Source: Pneumocystis sp. 'macacae'
Lineage: Eukaryota; Ascomycota; Pneumocystomycetes; Pneumocystales; Pneumocystaceae
Direction: 5' to 3'
Assembly: GCA_018127085.1 (NCBI GenBank)
Contig: CM030731.1
Location: 1-64,000, forward strand
Length of the DNA: 64,000 bases
The notes under the pieces were generated by a model, which worked only from the letters and a program-made list of their open reading frames with translations, did no database searches and was not told the DNA's origin. Position 1 is the stretch's first letter; each line of letters begins with the position of its first letter. The translations under genes were made by a program, and so were the position numbers. Below, piece by piece: positions 48,476 through 60,700 of this stretch.

Positions 48476-51246
48476 TTATCTATATAAACTTTCATCAGTA
48501 CACGTGAAAAACCCGCAATGATGAGAACATGCAATAGCAGGACAAGCACCATAGGGGCTGTATCCATCTATAAACCATGTTCTAATACATGTTGCATGCC
48601 CTCCATGGCTACAGTTTTGACACCATAAATATTGTCCTTTTACTGGTATATTACAAATTATACAACCATCTGGTATCTTCTGACAATATTCACAATATGA
48701 AAAATTTTTATTTATTTTCTGACTTGTAATTGGTTTATGACAATAATTACAATTTATATAAATAGATGTTTCTGTTTGACTTAATGCTTTTATCGATAAT
48801 AATGACGATGCGTTTATAACTTCAGTCATAGTTATAAACATTCTATATCTTTGTAAAAGTTCAATATATTCTGTAATCCATTTTTCTACTTTTAAAGTAT
48901 CGAAATCCATATATTTGCTCATTAATAAAACAATAGTAGCACACATTTGAATGTCTCCTTTCTCACCATAATAATCCGCAACTCTTTGAACAACCGATTC
49001 TGTAACCCATGGAGATGCATTATTTTTTATCATATTAACATTAATGGATCCAAGTTCATGATCGAATGCATTATCTTTAACATCAGAATGTGTTGGCAAC
49101 TGTTTTTCTTGATTAAAATTACTTCCAAAAGAACTAACACTATAATCTGAGTTAAAACTTTGAAAAACTATTTCAGAATCACTAGAAAAATTCTGAAGCC
49201 CATAGATACCATTATTTGAGAATATTTTTGTCTCATTCTGATCAAATATATATTTTTTATTAAAATCATTTTTCTTTAAGAGTATGGATTCTGTATTATT
49301 CCTAAAATGCTTACCAATGCAATCACTTCTTAATGATATATTTTTAAAACTAGTACCTATTTTTTTTAATACTTGATTTTTAGTCTCATGCATAACATCT
49401 TGTGTAAGTGTTCTGGAATATTTTTTATTGGTCTTTTTATGATGTTTCTCGTTACAATTATCATTAATAATATTCTGAGATGTAGTACTCGTATAAACAT
49501 TTGTTAAGTTTTTATTTTCTATGAAATATTTAAGTATCTTCCACGTCTGGCTAGTACGATATTTCTGTACACTTAATGCAAAATTGGCATTGTTTTCACA
49601 TGCTTGAGAAATTGAAACATCAGGTAATGTGATAATGTTATAATGTTGAGCAAGATAAACAAAGCAGTAATATTCAAACCTTGAAATAATAACGGTTCCA
49701 GAAACTTGTAATGGTCTATAAAATTGACCTATAATGCTATTAAGCGTCCTGCTATTCCGATAATCACATAAACGGGTACATTTTTTATTTAATATAACTT
49801 CATCTTCTATCGGATTCATGTATTCAGTCTTAATGGAATTTGTTTCATCATAACGATCTTGAAATACAATACTTAAATTCCCTAGTGGACTCCAACCCAT
49901 ACCGATGACAGAAATTGAATCTAGTGGAATCTCTGCTTCAGAAATAGCATGTTGTATGAACGTCTTATCTTTAGAACATGACCATAAATAATTCTCGTCT
50001 TTCCAAATAATTCCTAAAACAAATAAGGAAAGCCATTGTCAAAACGAGAACAAATAAAGACCTGTTGCTACATTCTCATGTTTATCAAGAATTCTTGAAG
50101 CGATATACGGACGTCGTATATCCCAAATATATATTCTATAGTCGGAAACTAAAGAGCAGCTCGCTATTTCTGTTCCACATATATTTCCATTCCTTTTATT
50201 AGAAATAGGTTTCCATGCAACCTTACTAACTGGTGCAGTAGTCTGTATCATTGATATTGGTTTAGACATTTCTGAAAACATATCCCAAATTTTAATCATC
50301 TTATCCCTTCCTCCTGTAGCAATATGTCGCCCATCCGGGTGCCAATCAATTGTAAGTGTCAAACCACTATGTGCATTGATTTTACGCTCATACATATTCG
50401 GCTTTCGGATGTCCCAGCGTTGAACTGTCCCATTCTCAAATGCTGCTGCAAATTCACTCATGGAATTAGGATTAAACTGGATGTCCCTTACTGATTCCGC
50501 CCTTCCCTGCATCGTATGCTTGGACAATCCATTTCTATCCCTTAAATCCTAACCTTGTCACAATTTGCTCATCCATGATATTTATTTATACCCATAACTT
50601 TATTGTCCCATCCTGAGATGCACTTAAAAGCCAATATCCGGTCAATTGATTAAATGCAAGCCTATTTACTGAACGAAAATGCTCTGTAATCACTCGATCC
50701 ACACGATAACTATATGTTTTCACTAAATCCCACAAAACGATCGACCCATTTGTTGATGCTGTTGCTAGGATATTGCGTGTACCTACAAACAATTAAATAA
50801 ATCCTAATGAAAATGCCGCAATGCTACTATAATCATGTCGAGTCCTTGCAGCATCAGTCTATTTACCTGCACAACCCCATTTAACATCACATGACGAAAG
50901 TGTTGGGTTCCATCGACTGCCTGAACATAACTGTGTTTCACCTATAACACTATCGGTATCAAGATCCAGAATCTTAAGAACTGTTTCAAATTAATAAAAA
51001 ATCAAAACCAAGCCCGAACAACAGTGGAACAGAGTAACACTGAAACAAAATCGCTGCAAAATTCTACCAAAGGCTAAAGACGTTTCCTCTACTCTGCTGA
51101 ACCCAAAACCCACCTTCTCGTCCAACAACTGCTACACGATCCCGAGAAGAATTCGCTGCAAGAGAGAGCAAGCTCCCTTCAAGTTTCCATGAAAATGCGC
51201 CTCCCTGGTTACCTAGCTCCAATGTCCCATCCCTCTGTTGCTGCAT
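48476..51246 (-). CDS. RTC1: SEA/GATOR2 complex WD40-RING protein Rtc1 (WDR24)
   Basis: Vacuole-associated regulator of TORC1 (SEACAT/GATOR2). Exons 51114-51246, 50867-50980, 50592-50782, 50062-50548 and 48476-50013; introns 133, 84, 43 and 48 nt; 820 residues. WD40 blades: ATASTNGSIVLWDLVKTYSY, FRSVNRLAFNQ with SASQDGTIKLWDLRD, SVRDIQFNPNS, TLTIDWHPDGRHIATGG, and a blade ending IYIWDIRRPYIASR; the WDR24 start VVGREVLKILDLDTD fits. The C-terminal RING/Zn region has CNYCHKPI, CEYCQKIPDGCIICNIPVKG, CSHGGHATCI and a final CxxHCGFFTC. The first intron (133 nt) is long for this genome. Divergent from RPS19. Confidence 0.9.
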
Positions 51247-51804
51247 ATGTATCAACTCGAATTATATTTGCTTAAAATCCTATTATGCTTCAAAATTATT
51301 TGTATATGCGTTGAAAATGTATATATATGCGTCAAATTCCCCTATATATACACACTATATATGCTAGAATCTTACAAATCCACTCTCAAATACCTCCAAA
51401 CTTATACTTCTATATATGTGTGAAAAATCTATATATATCCGTATATATGCATCCCAAAGCACACTTTCATTTAGAAAATGTTTAGACCCATTCTCTCTTT
51501 CTTTACAAAGCACATAATAAAGCCCATCTACAGATGCCTATATACTGTCTATATGTTTACTTTATGCACTGTAGACCTGCTTTTCAGCGTTTCAAAGACA
51601 CTTAATCTCTACAGTTTTCCGGATGGTCCCGTAAGACTGTTTTTCAGCGTTTATCAGCACAAGTGCCGCTGAAACACAAAAGTACCATAAAACTCGGCGT
51701 TACTTCCAGAAAAACCTCAAAAACCGGAGGAAAACAAACAGACCTCATATTGGTTCTTTAAAACTCTTTTTTTGTTTTTGTCTGTCTTCTGCTATTTTCG
51801 TACA
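51247..51804. other. divergent promoter region RTC1/RPS19
   Basis: About 560 bp with higher GC than other spacers. Short pyrimidine-rich stretches and the repeated 12-mer listed separately lie close to the RPS19 start. ATATATGCGT-like words recur near the RTC1 side. One plus-strand open frame (51478-51672) has no family features and is left out. Confidence 0.5.
51581..51652 (+). promoter_or_regulatory. paired 12-mer upstream of RPS19
   Basis: TTTTCAGCGTTT occurs exactly at 51581-51592 and again at 51641-51652, 60 bp apart, each preceded by CTG. They lie 153-224 bp upstream of the RPS19 start codon. A binding site for a ribosomal-protein gene activator is a reasonable guess. Confidence 0.4.
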
Positions 51805-52423
51805 ATGACTGGTGGTGTCAGTGTACGTGATGTCGATGCTGATCTATTCATTCGCTGTTATGCCCGCTTTCTTAAGCAGTCTGGAAAACTCACTATTCCC
51901 AACTGGGTTGATGTTGTTAAAACAGGCCATACAAGGGAAATGGCGCCCTATGATCCCGACTGGTATTCAGTTTCAAATCAATTCGCAGCATTTAATGTAT
52001 AGGTTTTATATCAGAGTTGCTGCCATTGCACGGCATATATATTTAAGGAAGCATACTGGAGTGGGTGCACTCTCGAAGCTCTATGGTGGATCAAAAAACC
52101 GTGGCTCAAGGTGCGTTAATAGAATGCATAGTGCATATAGTGCACATATAGTGCGCATATATGAGGAGTAGGCATGCATACAATGACTCTGTAGGCATGC
52201 AGAAGATGTTTTGTGTACATACAATGTGTGTAAGACAGCTTACGTATTTTTCAGACCCTCCCATCACTATGACGGCTCGAGATCAATCCAGCGTAAAGCA
52301 TTACAGTCACTGGAGGCACTTGGTGTTCTTGAGAAAGATTCGCGAGGCGGACGGCATATTACTCAACAGGGACAACGCGATCTTGATCATATTGCACTTT
52401 TTGCACTTGAAAACAAATCTTAG
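51805..52423 (+). CDS. RPS19: 40S ribosomal protein eS19
   Basis: Small-subunit ribosomal protein needed for 18S rRNA 3' maturation. Exons 51805-51962, 52003-52110 and 52255-52423 give 144 residues, standard size. Landmarks: [66 protein letters not shown], and the end [15 protein letters not shown] with [16 protein letters not shown]. Codon use is clearly more GC-rich than in neighbouring genes, as expected for a highly expressed gene. Intron 1 is 40 nt, intron 2 is 144 nt and carries a short repeat cluster. Convergent with the ubiquitin-like gene. Confidence 0.97.
52126..52163 (+). repeat. AT/GC dinucleotide-type repeats in RPS19 intron 2
   Basis: Three near-copies of a 10-12 base unit containing CATATAGTGC follow one another early in the 144-nt intron. 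The rest of the intron has a normal acceptor. No snoRNA box set was found. Confidence 0.6.
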
Positions 52424-52514
52424 CTGTATATTTATGTATCTCATGTGTACTGTATAGATGTGATAGATGTATCTGAGTAAAGGCGGGAAAATGGAAAATA
52501 TACATACTGTAGAT

Positions 52515-52580
52515 ATGTTATATATATCATATATATTATATATATTACATACATTATACATACTATACATATTATACATG
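52515..52580. repeat. AT-rich simple repeat between convergent genes
   Basis: A run of TA and ATACAT-type steps separates the 3' ends of RPS19 and the small ubiquitin-like gene. It may form hairpins in either transcript and help 3'-end formation. Confidence 0.5.
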
Positions 52581-52621
52581 TTTAAAGCCCATAAAAGTCT
52601 ATAAATGGATTGCATAGTGCC

Positions 52622-52963
52622 CTATGTATCAGAGGATTCGGGATATGGTTCTATGCAAAATGGCATCCATTGACCGTGTCGCCGTAGAGCAAACTCAAAG
52701 ACAGCGCCATCTTGAAGACCAGCGTCACGGAGAGTTTGGGTATGATCAGTGTGTATTATGCCAGAGATTCTGAGACGAAGATCTGTATTATAGTTAAGTC
52801 AAAGATAAGGCGATTATAAGGGTGCACCATCATCATTAGGATCATCAAGATGTGTATCGTGTAATGCAATGAATAATTGCTGTTTGAGAGACTCAAGAGA
52901 GTCATCGGGGGCAGCAGTAAGAAAAATTGTTATTCGAGCGTGTTTTGCACGTAAAATCCACAT
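52622..52963 (-). CDS. small ubiquitin-like fold protein
   Basis: Exons 52828-52963 and 52622-52782 (45-nt intron) give 98 residues. The N-terminal strand pair (MWILRAKHARITIFL) and the helix that follows (SLESLKQQLFIAL) then TLRDAGLQDGAVFEFALR look like a beta-grasp ubiquitin-like fold: two strands, helix, and a LxDxGLxDGxxxxF-type strand. The end (HGQWMPFCIEPYPE) has no C-terminal Gly-Gly, so it is not a conjugated modifier. I think it belongs to a family of small fungal Ubl-fold proteins of unknown function; there is no certain name. Codon use is as GC-rich as RPS19, hinting at strong expression. Confidence 0.65.
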
Positions 52964-53247
52964 TTACAAATAAAACAACAATATAGGGCTTATATATGTT
53001 TGTAGGTTCATATAGTACTGATAGCGTTTTTACATAATATTAATTGCTATCATTTGATCTTTTTTCGGTACTTCTTGCTTACAAGTTTGTAGTTTGCGAT
53101 TTCGAAATTTGTTAGGTTTCGAAAGTACTTTTAGTGTTTGAATAAATATTTGGATAAATATCAGTGTGTCTTAATGTGTGTTTAATTACTTCAATTTTGG
53201 ATTTTAATTTCGCATTTTAACTTTATATTTTGGGTTTATTTTGGTTA

Positions 53248-53831
53248 ATGAATAACGAGCGATTGGGAGTTCCATTGGTTTCACGACTTGTTTTATATGT
53301 ATCAGCAACATCTCTTGTATGTTTTACTTTAGGATCAATTGTAGGAGGAAAAAAAAATGGATTGCGTGTAAGTTTTATTATTAGTTAAAAGTATTTATAA
53401 TGGTAGCTAGTTTTTTGCAGAAAATGCGCATCGGTTACCAACTACAATTGATGGATGGTATTTCTATCACAAAACGAAGAACTACAAGTATAGTTATGTA
53501 TTTTTTCTGAATACATAGATTTAGATCAGATAGTGTTATGTTAGGTGCTATAAAAACAGGCGTTAAATATGCACTACGTACATCATTTTGGGTAGCAACA
53601 TATGTATGTATAGAAGCGGGAATGGATCGTATCCGTAAATGTGTAGACGTAGCAAATACGATGTTTGGAACAGTACTAAGTGGGATGGTATTTTCGTATA
53701 CGAACAGACTCTCTCGTACCATGGTTCTTCGTGTATTTTACTTAACAAATTGTTTTGGGTTTGTTAACGGAATTTTGCAAGATCTTATAAGATACAGAAA
53801 TGGACAATATGTTTGGTATCTTGAATCATAA
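53248..53831 (+). CDS. Tim17/Tim22/Tim23-family mitochondrial membrane protein
   Basis: Exons 53248-53367, 53411-53487 and 53534-53831 (introns 43 and 46 nt) give 164 residues. Four hydrophobic segments with Gly-rich helices (TSLVCFTLGSIVGG, VMLGAIKTGVKYALRTSFW, and TMFGTVLSGMVFS) mark the Tim17 superfamily. FFAENAHRLPTTIDGWYFYH between the first two is characteristic of a fungal subgroup that is not Tim17, Tim22 or Tim23 itself. It is likely an inner-membrane protein; the exact role is not known to me. In both introns an inner AG acceptor was rejected because only the chosen one keeps the conserved FFAENAH and VMLG segments in frame. Start region shared with the divergent Ubl gene (284 bp). 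Confidence 0.8.
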
Positions 53832-53888
53832 ATTGATGTAATGTTTATAGGATATTTGGTATAATATAAATATAACGCTAGTCCATTG

Positions 53889-55284
53889 TTATTCATCATT
53901 TACATCAATATTTACTGGAAAAGCTAGAATGGCTGCAATTCCACTTAATTGGTTTAGTTGAATGCCTGATTCATGTAAACTTGAAAAAATTAATACTTTT
54001 CCTCCATTTTGTTTTACTGTTTCAACAAGTTTTACATAATGTCGTCTTTCGTTCACATTATTGCTTCTATTTTTATTAATTTTTAGATTCACTATATAAT
54101 ATATAGAATACCTAAAAAGCATATCAGAAATCAAAAGGGTTTCTATTATTCCTCGTTCTACAGCTAAAGATACTTCTTTTGTTCCATACCATGCTTTTGT
54201 TTCATTGTTATGTAATGTTTTATAAAACTTATTTAAAGCTATTGTTTCTTGAGCAAATTTTGTATCTGCTAATTTTGCAGAGATAGTTGGTGAATTTAAA
54301 ACTTCATTTAATGAATGCATATGTCCACTAGAACAGTGAAGTCGAAGAAATTTTGGACGTGACTGTAAAAGTTCTTTATTATCAAGTTTAATTGCTTCAT
54401 TAAATATATATTTAATTAATTCTTCACCAACAAATCCAGAAGACGCTATTAATATTACTTTTAAATTTTTAAAATTAAATGACCGTAACATTGCCTGCAT
54501 CACTGTTTCATAGAATTTATTTATACCCTTATTCTGATTATGATTTAACTTTTTCACTACTTAAAAGTTACCTTTTGATAATCTGTTACATTATCACGAC
54601 GCTTTCGAGGTATATGAATTTCAATTCGTTGTTGCAAACTAGTCATATATTCTGTAATTAAACATACATTTGCAAGTCCTAATCAAAATTTAAGTTACTA
54701 TTGATGATTTATGCTATATTTATACCTTCTTGTAATACAACTGCGCCTATTTCTGCTCTTTTAGTAGGATTACATGCTTCATCCAGTCTTTCTAGTGATA
54801 TACTATCCCATTCTTGCTTTGTTAATGTAAAATTCCTATGTAGTTCTAAATCCAATGTGTGGTAAGACCCTATTTTAACATATTTATTTTCTTCTGAAAC
54901 TGTACCATTTACATGTAACTGAGATACTTGAGGATCAAAATCTATTTTCTTTACAAACAATGTCAATGTCATTTTCACTAAAGAAATAAGTTACAAATAC
55001 ATATGAATATTGTATGATTTTCCTCTCTGAGATGTTATTCCTGTAGAAGATTCATTTTGTATACGTCTATATATTATTGATTATATTCCAAATTGTTTCA
55101 CTAAATATACCTAAGTGTAGATGCTTTAACTAGATCTCCTTCTTGTATTAGATTGTATGAATGCCTTTTAAAGTTAACTCTTATTGTTTTAACATATAAC
55201 TTACCATATATCTTCAGGTTCTTCAGGATATAAAATAACAGTTCCTGAAGAGTCCCGCTCAATATTTTTTTTAATAATTTTCAT
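53889..55284 (-). CDS. DOM34: ribosome rescue factor Dom34/Pelota
   Basis: eRF1-like protein that, with Hbs1, splits stalled ribosomes in no-go and non-stop decay. Exons 55205-55284, 55111-55164, 55023-55066, 54726-54977, 54572-54678, 54112-54527, 53889-54066; 376 residues. Landmarks: MKIIKKN start, WHSYNLIQEGDLVKASTLR, KIDFDPQVSQLHVNGTVSEE, KIGSYHTLDLE, RAEIGAVVLQEGLANVC, HCSSGHMHSLNEVL, KAWYGTKEVSLAVE, and LFSS-type SSLHESGIQLNQLSGIAAIL. Intron 3 (54978-55022, 45 nt) must be removed to keep the conserved RVK-MTLTL strand and the frame, yet its donor reads GA rather than GT. Full length for the family. Confidence 0.95.
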
Positions 55285-55486
55285 ATAAAATATTTTAGAT
55301 ATTTATTTTATAAAATCTATTTTTATTGTTTGTACGAATATTTTTTGAAATTCTTTTAGTTTTTCGATTATCTTTTAGAGAATTAAACATTTTTAAAAAT
55401 TATAAATAAATTTATTTAAAAAAAGATAAATAATATCTTGTAATACTTTCATTATAACTAAATAAATAGATACAATAGGTTAACAT

Positions 55487-57561
55487 TCAACTCCAAAGTT
55501 TCTTTTTGTAAGAATGCAACCCTAATATGAATTAAATTAGATTTAATTAATAAAATAGTAAATACCATGGACATTTCCTTCCAATTGACTTGCAACTGTT
55601 CGAAGTTCGAAACGTACATTTTTTTCTTGCACTTGTTTTCTTAATTCTGTTAAATTTCGTACACCAATGTCTTGTAATGAATGTTGAAGCCCAGTTCGTA
55701 AATAAGGAAGATATACATGTAATGACCCTTTATCTATAACACTTCCAGAAACACCTTGAGCAACGCGAATAGTATCTGTTTCACTAAAATAACGACTAGA
55801 TGCTGCGTTTTCTCCTTTGCCTTTTCCTAACAAATGTTCCATGGCATCAATAGAACCCATTCCACGATATGATTTTAAACGTTGACCATCCCGATAATAA
55901 TATTGACCCGGTGATTCAGCTGTTCCAGCTAAAAGATTACCCATCATAACAGCGGATGCTCCTAATGCTAATGCTTTTGTTATATGACTATTTAGATAAA
56001 TTTATGAATTATATATCATGTTTTTATTTACCCAATGTTTTCAATTCCTCCATCTGCAATAGTTGGTACTCCAAATTTAGATGCAAATTCTGATACTGCG
56101 TAAACAGCTGTTGCCTGTAATACCGGGGTTAGTAGCAGTATGTATTTATTAAATAATATATACTTGGGGTCGTCCAACTGCCATTATTTCTCTACAAAAA
56201 ATTAAGTTCAATAACTAGTTAAAGAGAAAAAGGCATTACTGCGTTATACAAATTGATCTAGATAATATTAATTTATAAACCCAGAAAATATAGATCAATG
56301 TACCCTGACCCCATGCCTATCCGTAATGCATCTGCTCCTGCTGATATTAAATTAGCAGCTTGCTCTCTAGTTACAACATTTCCTGCTATGATTTCTAAAC
56401 CAGGGAATTCCTTTTTTATCCATTTAATCATATTAATTTGATAGATAGAATTTCCCTGACTTGAGTCTAGAACAACAATATCTAATCCTGCATCAACTAA
56501 ATATTTTAACCTAATTCTATCTTCAGGTCGCGTTCCAACTGCTGCTGCACAAATTAATTGTTTAGAGTCAGGTAATTTAGATGATAATGGAAAATGAAGA
56601 TTTTTCATTAAATCAGAACGAGAAAGAAGAGCGGTTAAATTCCCATTTTTATCAACTATAGGCAGTTTTCCTTTTTTAGAAGAACGGAGAATTTCATTTG
56701 CCTCTTCAAGAGTAATACCCTCCGATCCTGTCACTAAATCTTTTGTCATCACTTCTGAAAGCAATGAAGAATCATTAACATTAAATTGAATATCTCTAAA
56801 TGTAACAATTCCCAAAAGTTTTCCGTTAAGTTTCCCTGTATCTAAACACGTTATTATTACTCATGATATAAATGATATATATTTAAACCAAATCAGATAA
56901 GTATTTCCACATAACTAATAAGTAATATACGGTAGAACGAAAGTTTAAAAAACAAATTCATCATATTTTTAATTTATATTTTTATATGTTACCTGTTATT
57001 GGAATTCCACTAAACCCAAGTTCTTCTTTTATTTTACGGACATCAATCACTTTATGATTTGGTGATAATACAATAGGTGATGTTATAAATCCATTTTCAA
57101 ATTTTTTAACTTTTCTAACCATTTCTGTCTGTTCTTCTATTGTACAATTATGATGAATAACACCAATACCCCCTAGAAGTGCCATGTTAATTGCCATATC
57201 TGATTCTGTAACAGTATCCATTGGAGAACTATATATTAACAATGTATTGAAAAAATAGTATAAAAACCTCATAAACGGTGTTTTTATAACTATATTTTTC
57301 GTAATACGACTTTCAAGAGATACTGAACTTGCATCAAAATCAATATATCCTGGAAGAATAATTATATCATTATATGTTAATCCCCCATTAACTCGACTAA
57401 GAATAAGAGTATTTACATCCAGTCCATCCTTTTATTTTCATTAATTTTTAATAAAAATATACTTTGATTTTATGCACTTTTTCTGGATATTCTTTAAGTA
57501 TTTTATGCACTTCCTCAAGTTTATACTTTTCTGAATATTCTCGTTTCTCTTGTTCTTTCAT
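55487..57561 (-). CDS. IMD: inosine-5'-monophosphate dehydrogenase
   Basis: Oxidises IMP to XMP, rate-limiting for guanine nucleotides; target of mycophenolic acid. Nine exons: 57463-57561, 57268-57428, 56993-57228, 56304-56841, 56240-56257, 56164-56191, 56032-56114, 55566-55987, 55487-55521; 539 residues. Landmarks: [29 protein letters not shown], two CBS domains ([29 protein letters not shown]), [36 protein letters not shown], and [33 protein letters not shown]. The catalytic Cys lies in an 18-nt exon (56240-56257), followed by a 28-nt exon. Intron 3 is 151 nt; others 34-49 nt. Confidence 0.97.
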
Positions 57562-57734
57562 TTATATATATTTATCTATTTTTTTTTTCAAATTTACATT
57601 ATAATAATTGATAATATTCTATTTTTTTGAACATTAATCGATGCACCTTTGTTGCCATATCAACGAATATTTATTTTTCTGTCTTAACGCTTAATTTTAT
57701 TAAAATTATAAAAAAATAAAATTAATATTTAAAA

Positions 57735-60700
57735 ATGCATGGCACTGGATCTTTACCTTCTACACCTTTGAAAGGATTAACAGACGTATCTTCTAATTGT
57801 TCTTCATATAAAGAGAATCTTCCACCACGAATGTCTTTGTCGCCGTATAAAATGCAATTATCAAATCATTTGATGGAGAGACCATCATTAGATGATCTTA
57901 AGAAATTAAATAAAAGTACAGTCAGTCATCTTCGTACACTTTCTAAGTTGACGTTTGGAAATGGGTCAGAGGGTCTTTGTATTCCAGGAGTTACCAAAGG
58001 AGCAGAAGATGTTACTGGTATTTATATATGAATTAGTCAGAAAAAGGGATTAATGGATATTTTAAGGTTTACAAGGGAGAGTGCGTTTGCAAAAAGCAGT
58101 CGGAAATAGGCTTTTCTCATGGTCAAAAACTTGGGTGAGTTTTGTGTTTTTTAGATTATATCGATTAAGTTTTATAAGATGGATAAACAACGTGCCAATA
58201 TACAGGCATATGAGTATTTATGTCATATAGGAGAAGCAAAGGAGTATGTTTTATTATTATGTAGACGTAAGGACTAAATTCTTATAATTAGATGGATAGA
58301 ATTATGTATTGGAGAAGAAATTCCAGCTATATTAGAATTAGAAGAATCTTTACGTGATGGTGTTATTTTAGCAAGACTTGTTAAGGTATTTTCGCCAGAC
58401 CTGGTCCCAAGGATTTTTGAAGCTACTAGATTACAATTTAGACATAGCGATAATATTAATCGTTTTTTTCAATTTATTGAAAAAATGAATTTACCGAATG
58501 TATATTGTTTTCTAATTTATGTTAAAAATGTTTATTTTTTTAGATTTTTAGGTTTGAACTTACAGATCTCTATGAAAAGAAAAATATTCCAAAAGTTATT
58601 TATTGCATTCATGCTCTTTCGTTTTTACTTTCGCATGCTGGACTTGCTGCATCAATCGGGAATTTAGTTGGAAAACTTGAATTTACTGATGAGGAGATAA
58701 AGAATACACAACGTGATTTAGATATAGCAGGAGTGAGTCTTCCTAACTTTAAAAATATTGGAAATGCGTTTGCTGGAGAAATGGATATATCTGAGGAGGG
58801 AAAAATAGAGAAATGTAATTGAATTTACGCCTTCAATGCAATTATAACAGTTATTAGTCAATGAGTGTTCTCATTTTGAAAAAGATACTTTTGCCTTAAA
58901 ATGTCAAACGATTTGTAGAGGATTTCTTTTACGTAAAAGATTATTGGAAAAATTTCAAGATCTTTTATATGAAGAGGACATGATTTTAGTTCTACAAGCC
59001 TATATAAGAGGTTTTTTTGTGCGAAAGGTATTTTCTAAAAAAGTTATTGAATACCGTAGATTTAAAAAATGGACGAAAAAAGTATATTTTATAATTCTTG
59101 TAATTATTATATTATTAAAATAAATTTTAGATACAGGCTGTATCAAGAGGATATCTTATAAGGAAATTTTATTTAAAATGGAAAAAATCGATTTATTATT
59201 ATGAGGATTTTATTCTTAAAATTCAAACAATCATTCGAGGAAAGTTAGCACGAAAACAATATTCTTTTTTACTAGATAATCTTGCACTTAATACCAAATC
59301 TATTGTTAAGGTACAATCGTATTCTCGAGGTATGCTTTTTCGCCATGTTTTTGATAAAATTATTATGCGTTTTCAATCAATAAAAAGGTATTCTATTCCT
59401 TTACAGGCACAATGCCGTGGAGTTCTGGTCCGAAAGAAACTTCAAGATACCCTTATATCTTTGTACTCTGAAAATGATACAATTATACTTTTTCAGGGCT
59501 ATATTCGAGGAATGTTAGCTCGTAATAAATTTAATAGTAAAATGAAATATTATAAGGAAAATATGCAAAAAATAATTAAAATTCAAAGCTTTATTCGTGG
59601 GAAACTTCAAGGTCAAGCTTATAAAAGTCTTAGTATGTTTTAAAATCAATTTGTTATATTATTAATATTTATAGTTGTTGGGAAAAATCCTCCTGTTGGA
59701 ACTATTAAGAATTTTGTTCATTTGTTGAATGATAGTAATTTCGATTTTGGAGAAGAAATAGGTAATTATTTATTTATTAATTTGTTATATCTGAAAGTTA
59801 TAGAAATGGAATCTCTTAGGAAATTAATTGTTCAATACGTTCGGGCTAATGAAGATGCTGAGGAGCATATTGCTCAGCTGGATCTTAAGATTGCTTTGTT
59901 AGTTAAAAATATGATTACTCTTGATGAGGTTATTCGTCATCAAAAACGGTTTTTTTCAAGAAATTTGTTCCATTCTTATTCTGAAAAATCTTCAGAAAAT
60001 TCATTTGATCTAAAAGCACTTAATAAATCTTCTAGAGAAAAGTTAGAACTTTATCAGGGTTTCTTTTTTCTTTTACAGACATGTCCTGAGTATTTTGCTC
60101 GTTTATTTTCTAGTTATTGTGATAGAGGAGTATCTGAAAAAGATACTAAACAGCTCGAAAATTTTGTAATGTGTATTTTTGGTTATGCTCAACAACGGAG
60201 AGAAGAATATTTCTTATTAAAATTGCTTCGAAGATGCATTATTGAAGAGCTTATAAGAGCTGAGAATATACAAGAGTTTTTCAAACGTAATTCTTTATGG
60301 ATAAAAATTGCTGTTTCGTATAATAGGTTTTTTGTTTTTTTCATCTAAACTATTTTTAATATATTCTAGAAATGTTAAAGAAAGAAAATATTTAAAAAGG
60401 CTTTTTCAGCCTTTAATTAAAAAAATGATTGAAAATGATTATCTTGATCTTGAAAGTGACCCTGTAATGGTAAATTTAATAATTGTTTTTTAAAGCTTAT
60501 TTTTAGATATATTATTCAATAATTAATAAGGAGGAGCTTATGACTGGCGAAAGAACTAAATGTTCAATCAATCTTGAAAGAAATGAAGCAATCCAAGATC
60601 CTAAGACTAGAGATCTTTTTATTAAACATCTTCAAGATTTAAGAAATTGGACGGAGAAATTTATTGATGCTATTGAAGCTAGTATACATGAGATACCATA

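Noticed and set aside
51478..51672. 64-codon open frame upstream of RPS19
   Set aside because: Lies in the RPS19/RTC1 promoter interval, spans the repeated 12-mer, and has no recognisable features.
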